DNA of 50,051 nucleotides from Faecousia sp. (GTDB taxonomy: Bacteria; Bacillota; Clostridia; Oscillospirales; Oscillospiraceae). Location: NCBI GenBank assembly GCA_029257715.1, contig JARIAT010000055.1, positions 1 to 50,051 of the forward strand, written 5' to 3'. The translations under genes and the position numbers were made by a program. Position 1 is the first letter of the stretch. Each line of letters starts with the position of its first letter. Of this stretch, positions 36,201 to 44,575 are shown in pieces. Below the pieces are notes generated by a model, which saw nothing but the letters and a program-made list of their open reading frames with translations, made no database searches and was not told the origin of the DNA.

Positions 36201-36611
36201 TTAGAAATTTCTATTACTAAGACCTGCTTCAGCGTCCAGGCCGAGGGCGCCGCATAGCAGGGTATAGTCGATAAGCTGGAAGTCCTTCAGCACACCCTCG
36301 GGCAGCTCCCGGAAAACCTGTGGGAACTTGTCGTAGGTAACGATGCTGTTGGACATGATTTCTGCCTCGTCGAGTTCCATCTTCTTGGGAAGCTTGGAAA
36401 CAACGATGGACTTATACGGGGTTTCGTTGGGCTTAATGCTGCCGGACAGGGGATGGGTATACAGGCGATGACCCGCATAGACCATGTCCCGAACCTTTAC
36501 CAATACCTCCCGGTAGGAGATCGGCTCGAAATCCATTGCATAATCGGCAGGAATAAGCTCCTTCGCGAGGGGATTATTCGTGACGATCAGGTAACTGTGT
36601 TTACTCTCCAT
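36201..36611 (-). CDS. grdX: GrdX family protein
   Basis: A 136-residue small protein. YLIVTNNPLA near the start, YREVLVKVRDMVYAGHRLYTHPLSGSIKPNETPYKSIVVS in the middle and MSNSIVTYDKF near the end match GrdX, a protein of unknown role found at the head of glycine reductase operons. ATG 36611 follows AGGAGG; longer frames run back through the riboswitch and are rejected. It is the first gene of the grd operon. Confidence 0.9.
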   Translation of the reverse strand: MESKHSYLIVTNNPLAKELIPADYAMDFEPISYREVLVKVRDMVYAGHRLYTHPLSGSIKPNETPYKSIVVSKLPKKMELDEAEIMSNSIVTYDKFPQVFRELPEGVLKDFQLIDYTLLCGALGLDAEAGLSNRNF

Positions 36612-36665
36612 GGGGCCTCCTCGATCCTCCTTAAAACAAAAAAAGCAGAACGAACACGCAAAAAA

Positions 36666-36852
36666 TTGCACCGTCCGCTCTGTTTCGTAACCTGAGAGAT
36701 TCCCTCGGTATGAGGTTGCTCCGTCGGTGCTTTCGCTTTTCAGAGGTTTGTCCGCTGCCGGTCCGTTTGCCTGAGATATTCGTCCGAAGTCGGTACTCTC
36801 CGAACTTATTTCCTTCGGCCCTGATTTTACAGATCTCCCGGAAGCATCATCC
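36666..36852 (-). promoter_or_regulatory. Tandem glycine riboswitch upstream of grdX
   Basis: Read leftward, two aptamers follow each other. The first has GGGAGATCTG, a GCCGAAGG core, a long arm and ATCTCAGGCAAACGGAC. The second has AGCACCGACGGAGCAA, a CTCAT/GAGG-type arm and AATCTCTCAGGTTACGAAAC followed by AGAGCGGAC. These are the conserved parts of the gcvT-class glycine aptamer. It precedes grdX by about 55 bases, and glycine should switch the reductase genes on, since glycine is the substrate. Confidence 0.92.
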
Positions 36853-36903
36853 AAAATATTGTCTGCAAGTCCGCACAAGGGCCTCGATCCAGACTTTGAT
36901 TAT

Positions 36904-36931
36904 ATTTTACCAAATTTTTCTCAAATTGCAA
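36904..36931 (-). promoter_or_regulatory. Promoter of the grd operon
   Basis: Leftward: TTGCAA (36926-36931), a 16-base spacer, TAAAAT (36904-36909), about 45-50 bases before the riboswitch. Confidence 0.65.
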
Positions 36932-37202
36932 GCACAATTTTTACGAATTTGGAAAAAGACTGGAAGAGTTTCCAGTTTTCCATTCCATTTATTCTGAGTT
37001 TTGGTTATTTTCCTTTTTCTTTGCCGCATTTTTACCTCAGAAAATAAGTACTTCTGTACCGAAAAAGATCGAGGCATTTCTTGAAAGATAGACATTTTAA
37101 AAACTTATTCGATAAAAAATGATCTTCTGCATGGTTATAGGATTTCGCACCGCTGCCGCATTACGACCATCCATTTCTCCATTGAGGCCCCACGCTCCCC
37201 CA
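36932..37202. other. A+T-rich gap between grd promoter and XRE-TPR gene
   Basis: No gene, RNA gene or repeat is recognised. The short open frames here have no ribosome sites and no family resemblance. Confidence 0.6.
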
Positions 37203-38018
37203 TCAATCCTCCATTGTAGCATACTCGTAGGCCCTCTCGAAATCTTTCATTTTCGCATAGCAGATCTGCAGTCCCTTGCGCACCGCCTTCGGCATCTCCG
37301 TCTCTGCTTTATGATAGTAGTGCGCAGCCTGCTCATAATCCTCCCGAGCGAAAGCCGCGTCTGCCCGAAGAATATTCCATCGGGCACTTTTCTGATCTTC
37401 CACCGCCTCCAGGATCTGTTTCGCCCGATCAGGCCGGTTTTCATAGAGCGCCGCCTGTGCCCGAATCAGAAGCATCTCATCCAGATCCGGCATCTGCCGT
37501 GCTGATTGCGCCATCTGCTGCGGCGACGGAGCGCTCCTTGCCATCAATGCCGCCCGCTGCGTCAAAAACTCTGCGGCGGCATACGGACATTGTTCCATTC
37601 TTGCCCCTGCTCGCTCCAAAATGATATAACAGTAGCGGTCTTTCCCCTGTTCCAGCGCCTGTTCTGCCTCCCGAAGAGTCGCCTCTGCCCAAAGAAGCTC
37701 CCGTTCCGGCTCCAGGACCTCTCCAAACGCTGCGGACTCCAGCTGTTCCAAACATTTATCGTAGCGTTCCGCCTGAAATTCTTTCCGTGCCTGCATCAAT
37801 TCCGCAAGTCCCGGCAGATATGCCGCATCCTCCTCCAAAAAATAGCTGACAGGGCGCTTCAGCCGTTTCGATAGATACCGGAGCGTCTCCAAGGAAGGAT
37901 TGGCCTGATCGTGCTCCAGAAGGGAGAGCATATTTCTCGTGATGATCTCTCCTGCCAGTTCCCTCTGACTCATCCCTGCGTCCTGACGGGCTGCATAAAT
38001 CCGTTCTCCGATGCTCAT
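37203..38018 (-). CDS. XRE-family regulator with TPR-like C-terminal domain
   Basis: A 271-residue protein. Residues 5-60 form a helix-turn-helix (RIYAARQDAGMSQRELAGEIITRNMLSLLEHDQANPSLETLRYLSKRL), followed by PVSYFLEED and then a helical C-terminus of repeated Ala-rich pairs with TPR character (for example ADAAFAREDYEQAAHYYHKAE). This build resembles the RRNPP group (Rgg, PlcR, PrgX), whose TPR domain binds imported signalling peptides, but other XRE-TPR proteins exist. ATG 38018 follows GGGAGG; the longer frame from 38078 is not supported. The gene diverges from a DUF975 gene and lies 1.7 kb from the opp operon end. Peptide binding is inferred. Confidence 0.83.
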   Translation of the reverse strand: MSIGERIYAARQDAGMSQRELAGEIITRNMLSLLEHDQANPSLETLRYLSKRLKRPVSYFLEEDAAYLPGLAELMQARKEFQAERYDKCLEQLESAAFGEVLEPERELLWAEATLREAEQALEQGKDRYCYIILERAGARMEQCPYAAAEFLTQRAALMARSAPSPQQMAQSARQMPDLDEMLLIRAQAALYENRPDRAKQILEAVEDQKSARWNILRADAAFAREDYEQAAHYYHKAETEMPKAVRKGLQICYAKMKDFERAYEYATMED

Positions 38019-38164
38019 ATTTTCCTCCCGGTAAGCTTTATTTACCCAATTGTACCATGTTTTCCGGTCCTTTTCCACCGTTACAGAAAATTCATTGGCA
38101 TTTTCGTGATCCTTCGGCTATAATAACTTTCAGGATCTTATTGGATTCGAAAAGGAGAAGAAAT

Positions 38165-39157
38165 ATGGAAAATTTCACACCAAAGGACCTTAAGCAAGAG
38201 GCCCGTCAGCGGCTGGCTTCCGCTGTATACAATCCAAAACAACTGATATTGCTCAATACCGGCGTTACTGTGGCGCTTGGTCTTCTGGTTAGTGCGCTCA
38301 ACTACCTGCTCAACCACCAGATCGGTTCCACCGGAGGTCTGAACGGCCTTGGAATGCGGTCCGCCCTTCAGACCGTACAGACCATTTTGAGCTATGCTGT
38401 TTCTCTATTTGCCCCGTTCTGGTCCGCCGGTCTGCTGTTCTGTTTGATCCGCATTGTGCGAAATCAGGATCTCAGCTCCGGCTCCATGCTGGAAGGGTTC
38501 CGCCGCTTCCCCAAGCTTCTGAGTTTCTCAATGTTTGAGGTAGTTGTCGCCACACTCATGATTTTACCCATCACGTATCTCGGTGCCGCAATCTTTATGT
38601 TCACACCTTTGTCCGCTTCCTTTACAAATTCCATTGAGGAACTTCTCAACAGCGGGGCTCTGGTGATTTCCAGGGGTGGAGTTGATCCATCTTCCATTCC
38701 TGCTGACGTTCTTCTGCAAGGAATTCTCCCGCTGATGGTCATTCTTCTGTGTCTCGCAATTCCGGTTTTCCTGTATCTGGCATACAGTCTGCATATTGGG
38801 CCATATCTCATTATGACCGATTCGGTCCGAGGCGGTATGCAGGCTTTTACCACAAGTTTCCGAATGATGCGCGGAAACCGCAGAAAGTTCCTCCGGTTGG
38901 ATCTGAGTTACTGGTGGTTCTATCTCGCAGAAGCCGCTGCCGTGTGTATTCTCTATCTGGATGTCATTTTGCAGATGCTGCAAATTGAGCCGTTTATGAA
39001 TTCCACTGTACTGTACTTTATCCTGCTTATTGTGTACAGCGTTGCAGAGATCAGCCTGCACTGCTGGAAAAAAGCTGAACGCGACACCGCATATGTTCTG
39101 CTCTATGAGCAGATTGCCGCCCCCGCCGAAACTGGCAGCTGCATCATTCTCCCCTAA
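38165..39157 (+). CDS. DUF975-like membrane protein (long form)
   Basis: A 330-residue protein with about six membrane segments. It opens with the charged helix KDLKQEARQRLASAVYNPKQL, has LLFCLIRIVRNQDLSSGSMLEGFRRF between segments, and late in the protein SVRGGMQAFTTSFRMMRGNRRKFLRLDLSYWWF, which fits the RS-x-x-MM-x-G-x-K/R block of the family. It is longer than the relative at 30188-30844. The function is unknown. ATG 38165 follows AAGGAG. It is divergent from the XRE-TPR gene by 146 bases, so that regulator may control it. Confidence 0.8.
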   Translation: MENFTPKDLKQEARQRLASAVYNPKQLILLNTGVTVALGLLVSALNYLLNHQIGSTGGLNGLGMRSALQTVQTILSYAVSLFAPFWSAGLLFCLIRIVRNQDLSSGSMLEGFRRFPKLLSFSMFEVVVATLMILPITYLGAAIFMFTPLSASFTNSIEELLNSGALVISRGGVDPSSIPADVLLQGILPLMVILLCLAIPVFLYLAYSLHIGPYLIMTDSVRGGMQAFTTSFRMMRGNRRKFLRLDLSYWWFYLAEAAAVCILYLDVILQMLQIEPFMNSTVLYFILLIVYSVAEISLHCWKKAERDTAYVLLYEQIAAPAETGSCIILP

Positions 39158-39169
39158 TCAGCTCTCACT

Positions 39170-39197
39170 AGTCCCCTTCGACAGAAGGGGACTTTTT
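39170..39197 (+). terminator. Terminator of the second DUF975 gene
   Basis: A 10-base-pair stem AGTCCCCTTC / GAAGGGGACT, a 4-base loop and TTTTTCT, 12 bases after the stop. Confidence 0.88.
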
Positions 39198-39235
39198 CTA
39201 TCCAAATCTGCGGCACGCTCTTTTTCATAGAACGT

Positions 39236-39273
39236 TACAAAAAGCAGGCAGAATCCTTTTGGATTCTGCCTGC
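39236..39273 (-). terminator. Terminator of the opp/DUF3899 unit
   Basis: Read leftward: stem GCAGGCAGAATCC with its complement (39244-39256, 39261-39273), a 4-base loop and a TTTTTG tail, 6 bases after the DUF3899 stop. Confidence 0.88.
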
Positions 39274-39279
39274 CGTTGA

Positions 39280-39675
39280 TTATTTTGCAAAGGTATACAT
39301 AGCCATAAACACAGCGGATGCCGCCAAATATCCAAGTCCCACCAGCATCGGCTGATGAACCTTCTTCCGTTCTTTGGCTTTCCGTTCACAATAGGTGAAA
39401 TAATCCTCTTTAATATCCGAATCCATCAGGCTCACGCCCGGAACGATCAAACCAAGAGCACTTTTGATGCCGTAGCCAAAAATGTCAAACGCACCCTTTC
39501 CCTTACAGAAGATGATTCCACCGGTGCCAAGCAGCAGCACCGCCGCTACAAAGCATCCGTCGCACAGCATATGTACAATCGTGTGTCCGGTATTGCGGTT
39601 GATAAAAACCACATACACCACAATGAGCAGTCCTGCAAAAAATTCCGCGAGATATGTTTTCTGCTTATCTGTCAT
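39280..39675 (-). CDS. Small membrane protein, DUF3899-like
   Basis: A 131-residue protein with four hydrophobic segments (about 8-26, 35-55, 65-80, 108-128) and a charged loop YCERKAKERKKVHQP. The general plan, with a short conserved middle helix, resembles DUF3899 proteins, but the match is weak. No enzymatic motif is seen. It starts 1 base after the oppF stop and has the operon terminator behind it, so it is probably co-transcribed with opp. Its role there is not known. Confidence 0.7.
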   Translation of the reverse strand: MTDKQKTYLAEFFAGLLIVVYVVFINRNTGHTIVHMLCDGCFVAAVLLLGTGGIIFCKGKGAFDIFGYGIKSALGLIVPGVSLMDSDIKEDYFTYCERKAKERKKVHQPMLVGLGYLAASAVFMAMYTFAK

Positions 39676-39676
39676 A

Positions 39677-40888
39677 TTACTTCAGAATCTTCATATAGTG
39701 TTCGTATTCTGCGTCGTTGCACATGACAAAGTGGCCGGGCTTCACCTCGCGGAAAGAGGGCTTATCCTCGGAATAGTCGTGGGCTGCCAGAGGATTGTAG
39801 ACAATTCTCTTTCTGTTCTTCTCATAAATGGGATCAGGAAGGGGAATTGCGGACAGCAGGCTCTGGGTATAGGGATGCAGCGGATTCAGGAACAGCTCGT
39901 CTGCGTCTGCCAGCTCAACCATCTTGCCGAAGTACATAACACCGATTCTGTCGGAGAAATACTTAACAACGCTGAGGTCATGGGCAATAAACAGAATTGT
40001 CAGACCGAACTTCTCTCGCAGCTCATTGAGCAGATTGATGACCTGCGCCTGAACAGAAACGTCCAGTGCGGAAACAGGTTCATCCGCAATAATGAGGTCG
40101 GGATTCATAATGATCGAGCGGGCCACGCCGATTCTCTGGCGCTGACCGCCGGAGAACTCATGGGGATAGCGGCTGGCGTGCTCACGAACCAGACCAACCA
40201 GCTCCAGCATCTCGTAAACCTTTTCGTCAATGACCTTCTCGTCCCGTTCTCCCTGAATCTTCAGGCCCTCGGCAATGATTTCACGAACCGTCATACGGGG
40301 GTCAAGGGAGGCAATCGGATCCTGGAAAATCATCTGAATCTGGGTGACAATCTTGGTATTCTTGGCCTTGCGCATCTCATTTTTGAACTCGGCCTCCAAC
40401 TCCTGCTTCTTCTCAGCGGGTGCGGAAGCCAGCAGGGCTTCATACTTCTTTTTGCATTCTTCCTGCAACTTCTTGGAATATTCCTTATCGCAGTTTTTCT
40501 GGTCAAGTTCTGCCTCACGCATGAGCTTTTTCTGCTCGGCGATGATTGCATCACGCTTTGCCTTCAGTTCGGAGGACTGTCCGGGATTATTCTTGACGCC
40601 TTCTTTGTAGTCCGCCTTAGCCTGCTCAATGGCATTGAGGTAGGAACGCTTGCCGGCGCAGATCCGGATTCCCTTAAAAATAACATCTCCGGAGGTAATG
40701 TTATAAAGCTTGATGATGGAGCGGCCGGTGGTAGTCTTGCCGCAGCCGGACTCACCGACAAGGCCGAAAACCTCACCCTTTTTAATCTCAAAGGATACAT
40801 CATCGACCGCCTTGGTCTCGCCGCCTTCAATCTTGAAATACTGGCAAAGATGGTTGACCTTCAGCAAAGTTTCAGCGTTATTCTGCAT
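39677..40888 (-). CDS. oppF: Oligopeptide ABC transporter ATPase, OppF-like, with a coiled insertion
   Basis: A 403-residue ATPase. Numbering from GTG 40897: Walker A GESGCGKT at 48-55, Q-loop FQDP at 191-194, signature FSGGQRQR at 248-255, Walker B LIIADEP at 268-274, and the C-terminal HPYTQSLLSAIP that is typical of OppD/F. Between Walker A and the Q-loop there are about 100 extra residues (80-182), rich in Lys and Glu, that look like a helical hairpin or coiled coil. Normal OppF proteins have about 325 residues. I use ATG 40888, which follows AGAGAGG at about 8 bases and overlaps the oppD stop by 11 bases. It lacks the C-terminal cysteine cluster seen in some OppF proteins. Confidence 0.87.
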   Translation of the reverse strand: MQNNAETLLKVNHLCQYFKIEGGETKAVDDVSFEIKKGEVFGLVGESGCGKTTTGRSIIKLYNITSGDVIFKGIRICAGKRSYLNAIEQAKADYKEGVKNNPGQSSELKAKRDAIIAEQKKLMREAELDQKNCDKEYSKKLQEECKKKYEALLASAPAEKKQELEAEFKNEMRKAKNTKIVTQIQMIFQDPIASLDPRMTVREIIAEGLKIQGERDEKVIDEKVYEMLELVGLVREHASRYPHEFSGGQRQRIGVARSIIMNPDLIIADEPVSALDVSVQAQVINLLNELREKFGLTILFIAHDLSVVKYFSDRIGVMYFGKMVELADADELFLNPLHPYTQSLLSAIPLPDPIYEKNRKRIVYNPLAAHDYSEDKPSFREVKPGHFVMCNDAEYEHYMKILK

Positions 40889-43040
40889 GGTCTTCACCTC
40901 TCTTGATCTTCATACGTGCGATGCGGTCCTGAATGACCTTGGGCATTTCAACCTTGGGCGCATCGGGATGGAGCAGCCAGGTAGCTGCATAGTGGGAATC
41001 GGAAATCTTAAACATGGGGGGCTGCTTCTCAAAATCGATCTGCATTGCATACTTGTTACGGGGTGCAAATGCGTCGCCCACAGGGGGATAGATCATATTG
41101 GGAGGCGTACCGGGAATCGATTCCAGACGTTCGTTGGTGTCGAGGTCAGGCATAGAGGAAAGCAGTGCCCATGTATAGGGATGTGCCGCATGATAGAACA
41201 CGTCCTCTGCCGTACCGTATTCGACAATCTTGCCCGCATACATAACAGCCACACGGTCCGCCATATTGGCGACGACGCCCAGATCGTGGGTGATAAAGAT
41301 AACCGACAGCTGACGCTCCCGCTTCAGCTTATTAATCAGCTCCAGAATCTGGGACTGAATGGTCACGTCCAATGCAGTGGTCGGCTCATCACAGATTAGA
41401 ATATCGGGATTTGCCGCCAAAGCGATGGCGATTACGATTCTCTGACGCATACCGCCGGAGAACTCAAAAGGATACTGGTTGTAGCGCTTATGCGGCTCTG
41501 CAATACCAACTTCCTCCATGAGCTTAATCGCCCGGTCCTTTGCAACGCGGTGGGTAACCTTGGCAACGATACCGGTGGCATTTTCGTTCATATGCTCAAT
41601 GGCCTTTGCCGTTTCCTGCGCATAATCACGCTCGCCGCGGCGGTCCAGCAGTTCCTTATAGTGCTCAACCAGACGGTCAATAATTCGGATCATATTGGCC
41701 TGAACCAGTTCCATGTCAATGACTGCGGCGGCAGCAACCTGCCAATCCGGAGTCTTGCCCTTGGCAACCAGCTTGTCGTATTTCTTTTGATCTCGCTCAT
41801 GAACCTTCTGGGCCTTGACATTTTTGCCGATGGCGCCAAAATAGGTTTCCAGCTCATTTTTCAAACTGGGGCCAAAGGTATAGATGAGGCTGTCCTTGAC
41901 AATTGCCAGAGGATCGATTGTCGTCTCGACAACGGCCGTCACGGACTTCAGTAGCTCCATGCACTCCTTTTTGTCAAGCTTTTCCTTCGAGAAGGCAGCC
42001 TTTGCGTTTTCGAGTGTCTCCATTGCCTTTGCCATGTTGGAGTAGGCCACATCCGCAGTATACTCCAAAGCCTTCTGGGCATCAGAAACGAAGTCCTTCA
42101 TAAAGCCCTGATCCATGTACTTGGCGAGGAACTGATTCAGCTCCTCCGCAGGCATCTGGGGCAGCTTCTCCCCGCTGAAGCACTGGTAGTAGCTCATACG
42201 GAAGAAGTCCGGCTTGGTCTGATCCACGGCCTCCTGCAAAATCCCACGCATTTCCTGCATGGACGCAAGGATTGCAGAATAGTCATCGCTGTTCTTTCCG
42301 GGCAGCTGTCCCTTAAGTCCCTTTGCCAGAGACTTCAGGCGGTCTGCCTTATCTGTGACAACATAATCGCTGCAAGCCTTCTCCGCACCGGAGACAATAT
42401 CTGCCACTCGGTTGACCGGGTCCTTGACAGCCTTCTTCTCCATTTCAAAGGAGATTGCGTCAATGTCATCCACAGCCTCCACGGCTGCTTCATAGGCATT
42501 GCTGAATGCCGCCTCCAGCTCGGTGTGCTTAACCTCGAACTGGTGGAATTTCTTGCAGTTTTCCCCTGCGGCCGCAGCCTTTGCCTGATCGGAAGCCCCG
42601 ACCGCTTTGACCATGGCTTCGCTCAGGTTCTTGAGGTATGTATCGAAGTTCTTCTGGCTCTCACGCTGACGGGCCTTGCCCTTGAGGATCATTGCCTCTG
42701 TCAGCTGCTTGCCGATTTTTACAATGGGGTTCAGGGAGGACATGGGGTCCTGGAAAATCATGGCAATCTTATCACCACGAATATTGTGGAACTCCTCCTC
42801 GCTGATCTTCAGCAGGTCCTTGCCGTCATAGATAATCTCACCGGATTCGGTAATCGAATTGGCAGCCTGAATACCGAGAATTGCCTTGGATGTGACAGAC
42901 TTACCGGAGCCGGACTCACCGACGATGGCCAGAGTCTCACCCTTAGCCAAGTCAAAATTGATCCCGCGGACAGCCTGGACTTTACCGTTGCTGGTACGGA
43001 AGGAGATCCGAAGATCTCGAACTGACAGTTTTGTTTCCAT
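40878..43040 (-). CDS. oppD: Oligopeptide ABC transporter ATPase, OppD-like, with a ~370-residue insertion
   Basis: A 720-residue ATPase, about twice the normal 330. Walker A GESGSGKS is at 41-48 and the Q-loop FQDPMSSLNP at 96-105. Then residues about 122-495 form a helix-rich insertion with no motif I recognise. The usual protein resumes at DRAIKLMEEVGI, with the signature FSGGMRQRIV from 527, Walker B ILICDEPTTALD and H-loop FITHDLGVV. The end IPGTPPNMIYPPVGDAFAPRN is the standard OppD tail. All catalytic motifs are intact and the frame is open throughout, so it is a true insertion and not a join of two genes. It overlaps oppC by 1 base and oppF by 11. Confidence 0.93.
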   Translation of the reverse strand: METKLSVRDLRISFRTSNGKVQAVRGINFDLAKGETLAIVGESGSGKSVTSKAILGIQAANSITESGEIIYDGKDLLKISEEEFHNIRGDKIAMIFQDPMSSLNPIVKIGKQLTEAMILKGKARQRESQKNFDTYLKNLSEAMVKAVGASDQAKAAAAGENCKKFHQFEVKHTELEAAFSNAYEAAVEAVDDIDAISFEMEKKAVKDPVNRVADIVSGAEKACSDYVVTDKADRLKSLAKGLKGQLPGKNSDDYSAILASMQEMRGILQEAVDQTKPDFFRMSYYQCFSGEKLPQMPAEELNQFLAKYMDQGFMKDFVSDAQKALEYTADVAYSNMAKAMETLENAKAAFSKEKLDKKECMELLKSVTAVVETTIDPLAIVKDSLIYTFGPSLKNELETYFGAIGKNVKAQKVHERDQKKYDKLVAKGKTPDWQVAAAAVIDMELVQANMIRIIDRLVEHYKELLDRRGERDYAQETAKAIEHMNENATGIVAKVTHRVAKDRAIKLMEEVGIAEPHKRYNQYPFEFSGGMRQRIVIAIALAANPDILICDEPTTALDVTIQSQILELINKLKRERQLSVIFITHDLGVVANMADRVAVMYAGKIVEYGTAEDVFYHAAHPYTWALLSSMPDLDTNERLESIPGTPPNMIYPPVGDAFAPRNKYAMQIDFEKQPPMFKISDSHYAATWLLHPDAPKVEMPKVIQDRIARMKIKRGEDHAE

Positions 43041-44575
43041 TAATCTTCCGCTCCTCTCGTAGACGGGTTGAATGCATCCCGCAGGCCATTGCCAAACAGG
43101 TTGAAGGAAATCATCAGCAATGCGAAGAACAGGGAGGGCCAGAACATGGCATGAGGTGCCGTGGTCATATTAGCCTGACCGGAGCTGAGCAGTGTACCGA
43201 TGGTTGCACCGGCGAAGGTGTTGAGGTCAACGATACCCAGATAGGTCATATTCGTCTCAGAGCTGATGGTGCTGGGAATAATCAGTGCGCAGCTGGTAAT
43301 AATAGTACCGAGCGCATTGGGGAAAATGTGCTTGAACATCAAGCGGCGGTCGCTGGCACCCAAAGTACGGGCAGCCATAACAAACTCAAGGCCCTTGAAG
43401 CGGTAGAACTGCTTACGAGTCAGAGCCGCCATGCCGATCCAGCCTGTCAGTACGAAGGCAAACAGGAACGAGACCAGAACGCCCACCTTCTGCGCCAGAT
43501 GCAGCTGGAACAGTGTCGTCACAACCACGAAGGGGACGCCGCTCAGAACGTCGCAGATACGGTCGAGGATCATATCAACCCAGCCGCCGTAGTAGCCCTG
43601 CACCGCACCGTAGACAGCACCGATTGACAGGTTAATGGCAGAAACAAGGACTGCAAAAATGATCGAGAACCGTGCGCCGATGCCAATTGCAGAAAACAGG
43701 TCCTGACCAAGGGCATTGGTACCGAAGAGATAGGACGGCTCCATACCATTGAGGTACTGATAGTAGTTATAGTAGCAGATACGAGCCTGCACTGCGCCGG
43801 ACTTGGAGGTAGAATAGATATAGCTGCCATCGTCGCCCGGAATCCGGATCGAGTCATAAGGTGCGCCTTCGATTTCCTTACGAGTGGAGTAAACGGGAAC
43901 GAAATTGCCGTTCTTATCGAGCTTTGCAGCGCCCTTTTCATCAACCTCATACCAGAGGTTGGGCTGGTCAGTTGCTCCGCCGATATCGGCAGGCTCAACA
44001 TAAGGATAGATCACCTGAATACCGGTTTCATTCTGCCATTTCTGAAGGCTTTCAAACTCCTCCTGAGAGAAGGTCCGGTATACAATGCCGATTTCATAAT
44101 AACGGTTGGTCTCGATGGTATAGGTTTTGCGCTCGATCATCTGACCACGGACTTTGACCATTTCGCTGGTCTCACCGACAATGCCGATCATCGGGTCATA
44201 ACCGGTTTCGACACCGATACCCTTCCAGTAGTTGAGGGAAGTCTCATTCTGGCTGCCGTGGGTACGGGCACCGTCCAGAATGCCCAAATGCAAATCCGCA
44301 ATAGGACGGACAAACGCAGGGCTGTTGGCGTAGTTGTTATCCTTCATACTCACCGTGTACGGCGAGATCATGGGGGCAAAAAACGCATAAACTACCAAAA
44401 ACAGGAGAATCCATGCAGCCACCACGGAGGACTTATTCTTACGGAAGCGCAGCATTGCATCTGCGAAATATCCCCGGGCTTTGGTCTCCAGCTTGGTATC
44501 GTGAATCCGAGAATTCAGCTGAACAAACTCAAATTTTTCCTGGGGAATCTTTTCATAATTTGTGTTATTACTCAT
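43040..44575 (-). CDS. oppC: Oligopeptide ABC transporter permease, OppC-like, with a large outside loop
   Basis: A 511-residue permease; most have 300. A first membrane segment is at about 51-70. The next recognisable OppC block is SYLFGTNALGQDLFSAIGIGAR at 281-302, which normally follows after about 40 residues. Here residues about 75-280 form an extracytoplasmic domain with mixed strands and many Tyr, Trp and charged residues. After it come five segments and the EAA loop (ARTLGASDRRLMFKHIFPN) that docks the ATPases. It overlaps oppB by 4 bases (ATGA). The outside domain could contact the oversized binding protein. Confidence 0.92.
   Translation of the reverse strand: MSNNTNYEKIPQEKFEFVQLNSRIHDTKLETKARGYFADAMLRFRKNKSSVVAAWILLFLVVYAFFAPMISPYTVSMKDNNYANSPAFVRPIADLHLGILDGARTHGSQNETSLNYWKGIGVETGYDPMIGIVGETSEMVKVRGQMIERKTYTIETNRYYEIGIVYRTFSQEEFESLQKWQNETGIQVIYPYVEPADIGGATDQPNLWYEVDEKGAAKLDKNGNFVPVYSTRKEIEGAPYDSIRIPGDDGSYIYSTSKSGAVQARICYYNYYQYLNGMEPSYLFGTNALGQDLFSAIGIGARFSIIFAVLVSAINLSIGAVYGAVQGYYGGWVDMILDRICDVLSGVPFVVVTTLFQLHLAQKVGVLVSFLFAFVLTGWIGMAALTRKQFYRFKGLEFVMAARTLGASDRRLMFKHIFPNALGTIITSCALIIPSTISSETNMTYLGIVDLNTFAGATIGTLLSSGQANMTTAPHAMFWPSLFFALLMISFNLFGNGLRDAFNPSTRGAED

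Noticed and set aside
36612-36878. An N-terminal extension of GrdX running to 36878
   Set aside because: The extension is the translated glycine riboswitch; a strong ribosome site precedes ATG 36611.
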